From Rhodoplanes elegans (lineage in GTDB: Bacteria; Pseudomonadota; Alphaproteobacteria; Rhizobiales; Xanthobacteraceae), in NCBI RefSeq assembly GCF_016653355.1, contig NZ_NHSK01000036.1, positions 1-34,718 on the forward strand: 34,718 nt of DNA, given 5' to 3'. The notes beneath the pieces are model-generated. The model ran no database searches and was not told the origin of the DNA. It worked only from the letters and a program-made list of their open reading frames with translations. Positions 34,055 through 34,718 of the stretch are shown here, piece after piece. A program made the position numbers and the translations under genes. How positions within the stretch are numbered: position 1 is the first letter of the stretch; each line of letters begins with the position of its first letter.

Positions 34055-34080
34055 GATGGCCCGCCAAAGGGCGGGCCATC
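34055..34080 (-). terminator. Hairpin after the partial chemoreceptor gene
   Basis: GATGGCCCGCC (34055-34065) and GGCGGGCCATC (34070-34080) form an 11-bp stem with a 4-nt loop 52 bp after the stop. No U-tract follows. The rest of 33835-34131 holds no gene. Confidence 0.55.
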
Positions 34081-34131
34081 TGACGACTGCACCTCGAAAC
34101 ACGACCGCCCGCAGCGCGAGCAGCCAGCGGT

Positions 34132-34718
34132 TCAGGCCGCCCGCACCGTGTCGAGGAACTTGGCCACCTCGCTGCGGAGCTGATTGCTCTCGATCGCGAG
34201 CTGGCCGGCGGCGTTGAGGACCTCGCCGGAGGCCGCGCCGGTCTCTTCGGCCCCGCGGCTCACCGCGACGATGTTCTGGGCGACCTCGCCGGTGCCGGCC
34301 GCGGCCTGCTGGATGTTGCGCGAGATCTCGGCCGTCGCCGCGCCCTGCTCCTCGACGGCCGCCGCGATTGCCGAGGCGACCTCGGCGATCTGACCGATGG
34401 TGCCGGAGATCTCCTTGATGGCGGCGACCGAATCCTGCGTCGCCGCCTGCATGGCGGAGATCTGCGACGAGATCTCGCCCGTCGCCTTGGCGGTCTGGCC
34501 GGCCAGCGCCTTCACCTCGTTGGCGACGACCGCGAAGCCCTTGCCGGCCTCGCCGGCCCGGGCCGCCTCGATGGTGGCGTTCAGCGCCAGCAGATTGGTC
34601 TGCTCGGCGATGTCGGTGATCAGCTTGACCACGTCGCCGATGCGGTTCGCCGCGACCGACAGCTCGCCGACCCGCGCATCGGTCTTCGCGGCCTGGCTCA
34701 CCGCCGCGTCGGCGATGC
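34132..34718 (-). CDS. Methyl-accepting chemotaxis protein, C-terminal part, cut by the window edge
   Basis: The frame is open to the right edge, so only about 195 C-terminal residues are seen. They are the signalling domain: [20 protein letters not shown] at the tip, then [20 protein letters not shown] and a final [17 protein letters not shown] with VRAA. Sensor, membrane and HAMP parts lie outside. It is the third of three tandem receptors with near-identical signalling domains. Confidence 0.9.
   Translation of the reverse strand, partial: IADAAVSQAAKTDARVGELSVAANRIGDVVKLITDIAEQTNLLALNATIEAARAGEAGKGFAVVANEVKALAGQTAKATGEISSQISAMQAATQDSVAAIKEISGTIGQIAEVASAIAAAVEEQGAATAEISRNIQQAAAGTGEVAQNIVAVSRGAEETGAASGEVLNAAGQLAIESNQLRSEVAKFLDTVRAA

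Noticed and set aside
30395-34083. Long plus-strand frames opposite the tandem chemoreceptors
   Set aside because: Composition (GDRR- and DLAD-type repeats) is the mirror of chemoreceptor codons, not protein-like.

Overview
This is GC-rich DNA from an alphaproteobacterium, most likely of the order Hyphomicrobiales (Rhizobiales). The pointers are the ParB/ArdC/toprim gene set of rhizobial integrative elements, a sigma-EcfG-type promoter (GGAAC-N16-CGTT), a DUF3309 gene, an inverted intergenic repeat of a kind common in that order, and the alphaproteobacterial style of the chemoreceptors. No 16S gene or other species marker is present, so I go no further than order.

The window has two halves that meet at a tRNA-Ser(GGA) gene (15220-15309, minus strand). 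Everything left of the tRNA 3' end is accessory DNA. A P4-type tyrosine integrase (13744-15036) reads away from the tRNA, as expected of an element inserted at a tRNA 3' end. Beyond it lies a strikingly compact run of eight minus-strand genes (13528 down to 4369): an AbiEi-like antitoxin (DUF6088), an AbiEii nucleotidyltransferase toxin, a sigma-70-like factor, a small helix-turn-helix protein, an ImmA/IrrE-UvrD-nuclease-like fusion of 1133 residues, a multi-ubiquitin-like protein, a fused E2-E1 (ThiF) enzyme and a Cys-rich DUF6527 protein. Seven of the eight are joined by overlapping or abutting stop/start codons in two blocks, with only 80 bp between the blocks. Four alternating TGTCCGA/TCGGACA boxes sit on the promoter of the first gene. 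Further left is element maintenance DNA: ardC, a small conserved gene, parB, and a toprim-primase gene broken after 66 codons by sequence with repeated TTATGTTGCG motifs. ardC and parB share a near-identical structured leader.

Right of the tRNA is ordinary chromosome: mobA; a probable copper-acquisition operon (DUF2946 protein, TonB-dependent receptor, YcnI); moeA-mobB; tusA; a stress block (DUF3309, YqjE-like, DUF883 and a 27-residue membrane peptide with EcfG-type promoters); a split Aer-like PAS/chemoreceptor pair; two PilZ proteins; hemH; an SPFH/NfeD pair; and three tandem chemoreceptors, the last cut by the window edge.

The most interesting part is the eight-gene module. Each component family is known, including computationally described bacterial polyubiquitin/E1/E2 cassettes. 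Their linkage into one apparently co-expressed unit with an AbiE-type pair and a sigma/HTH/IrrE-helicase set looks like a composite defence or element-stability island whose mode of action I cannot assign.
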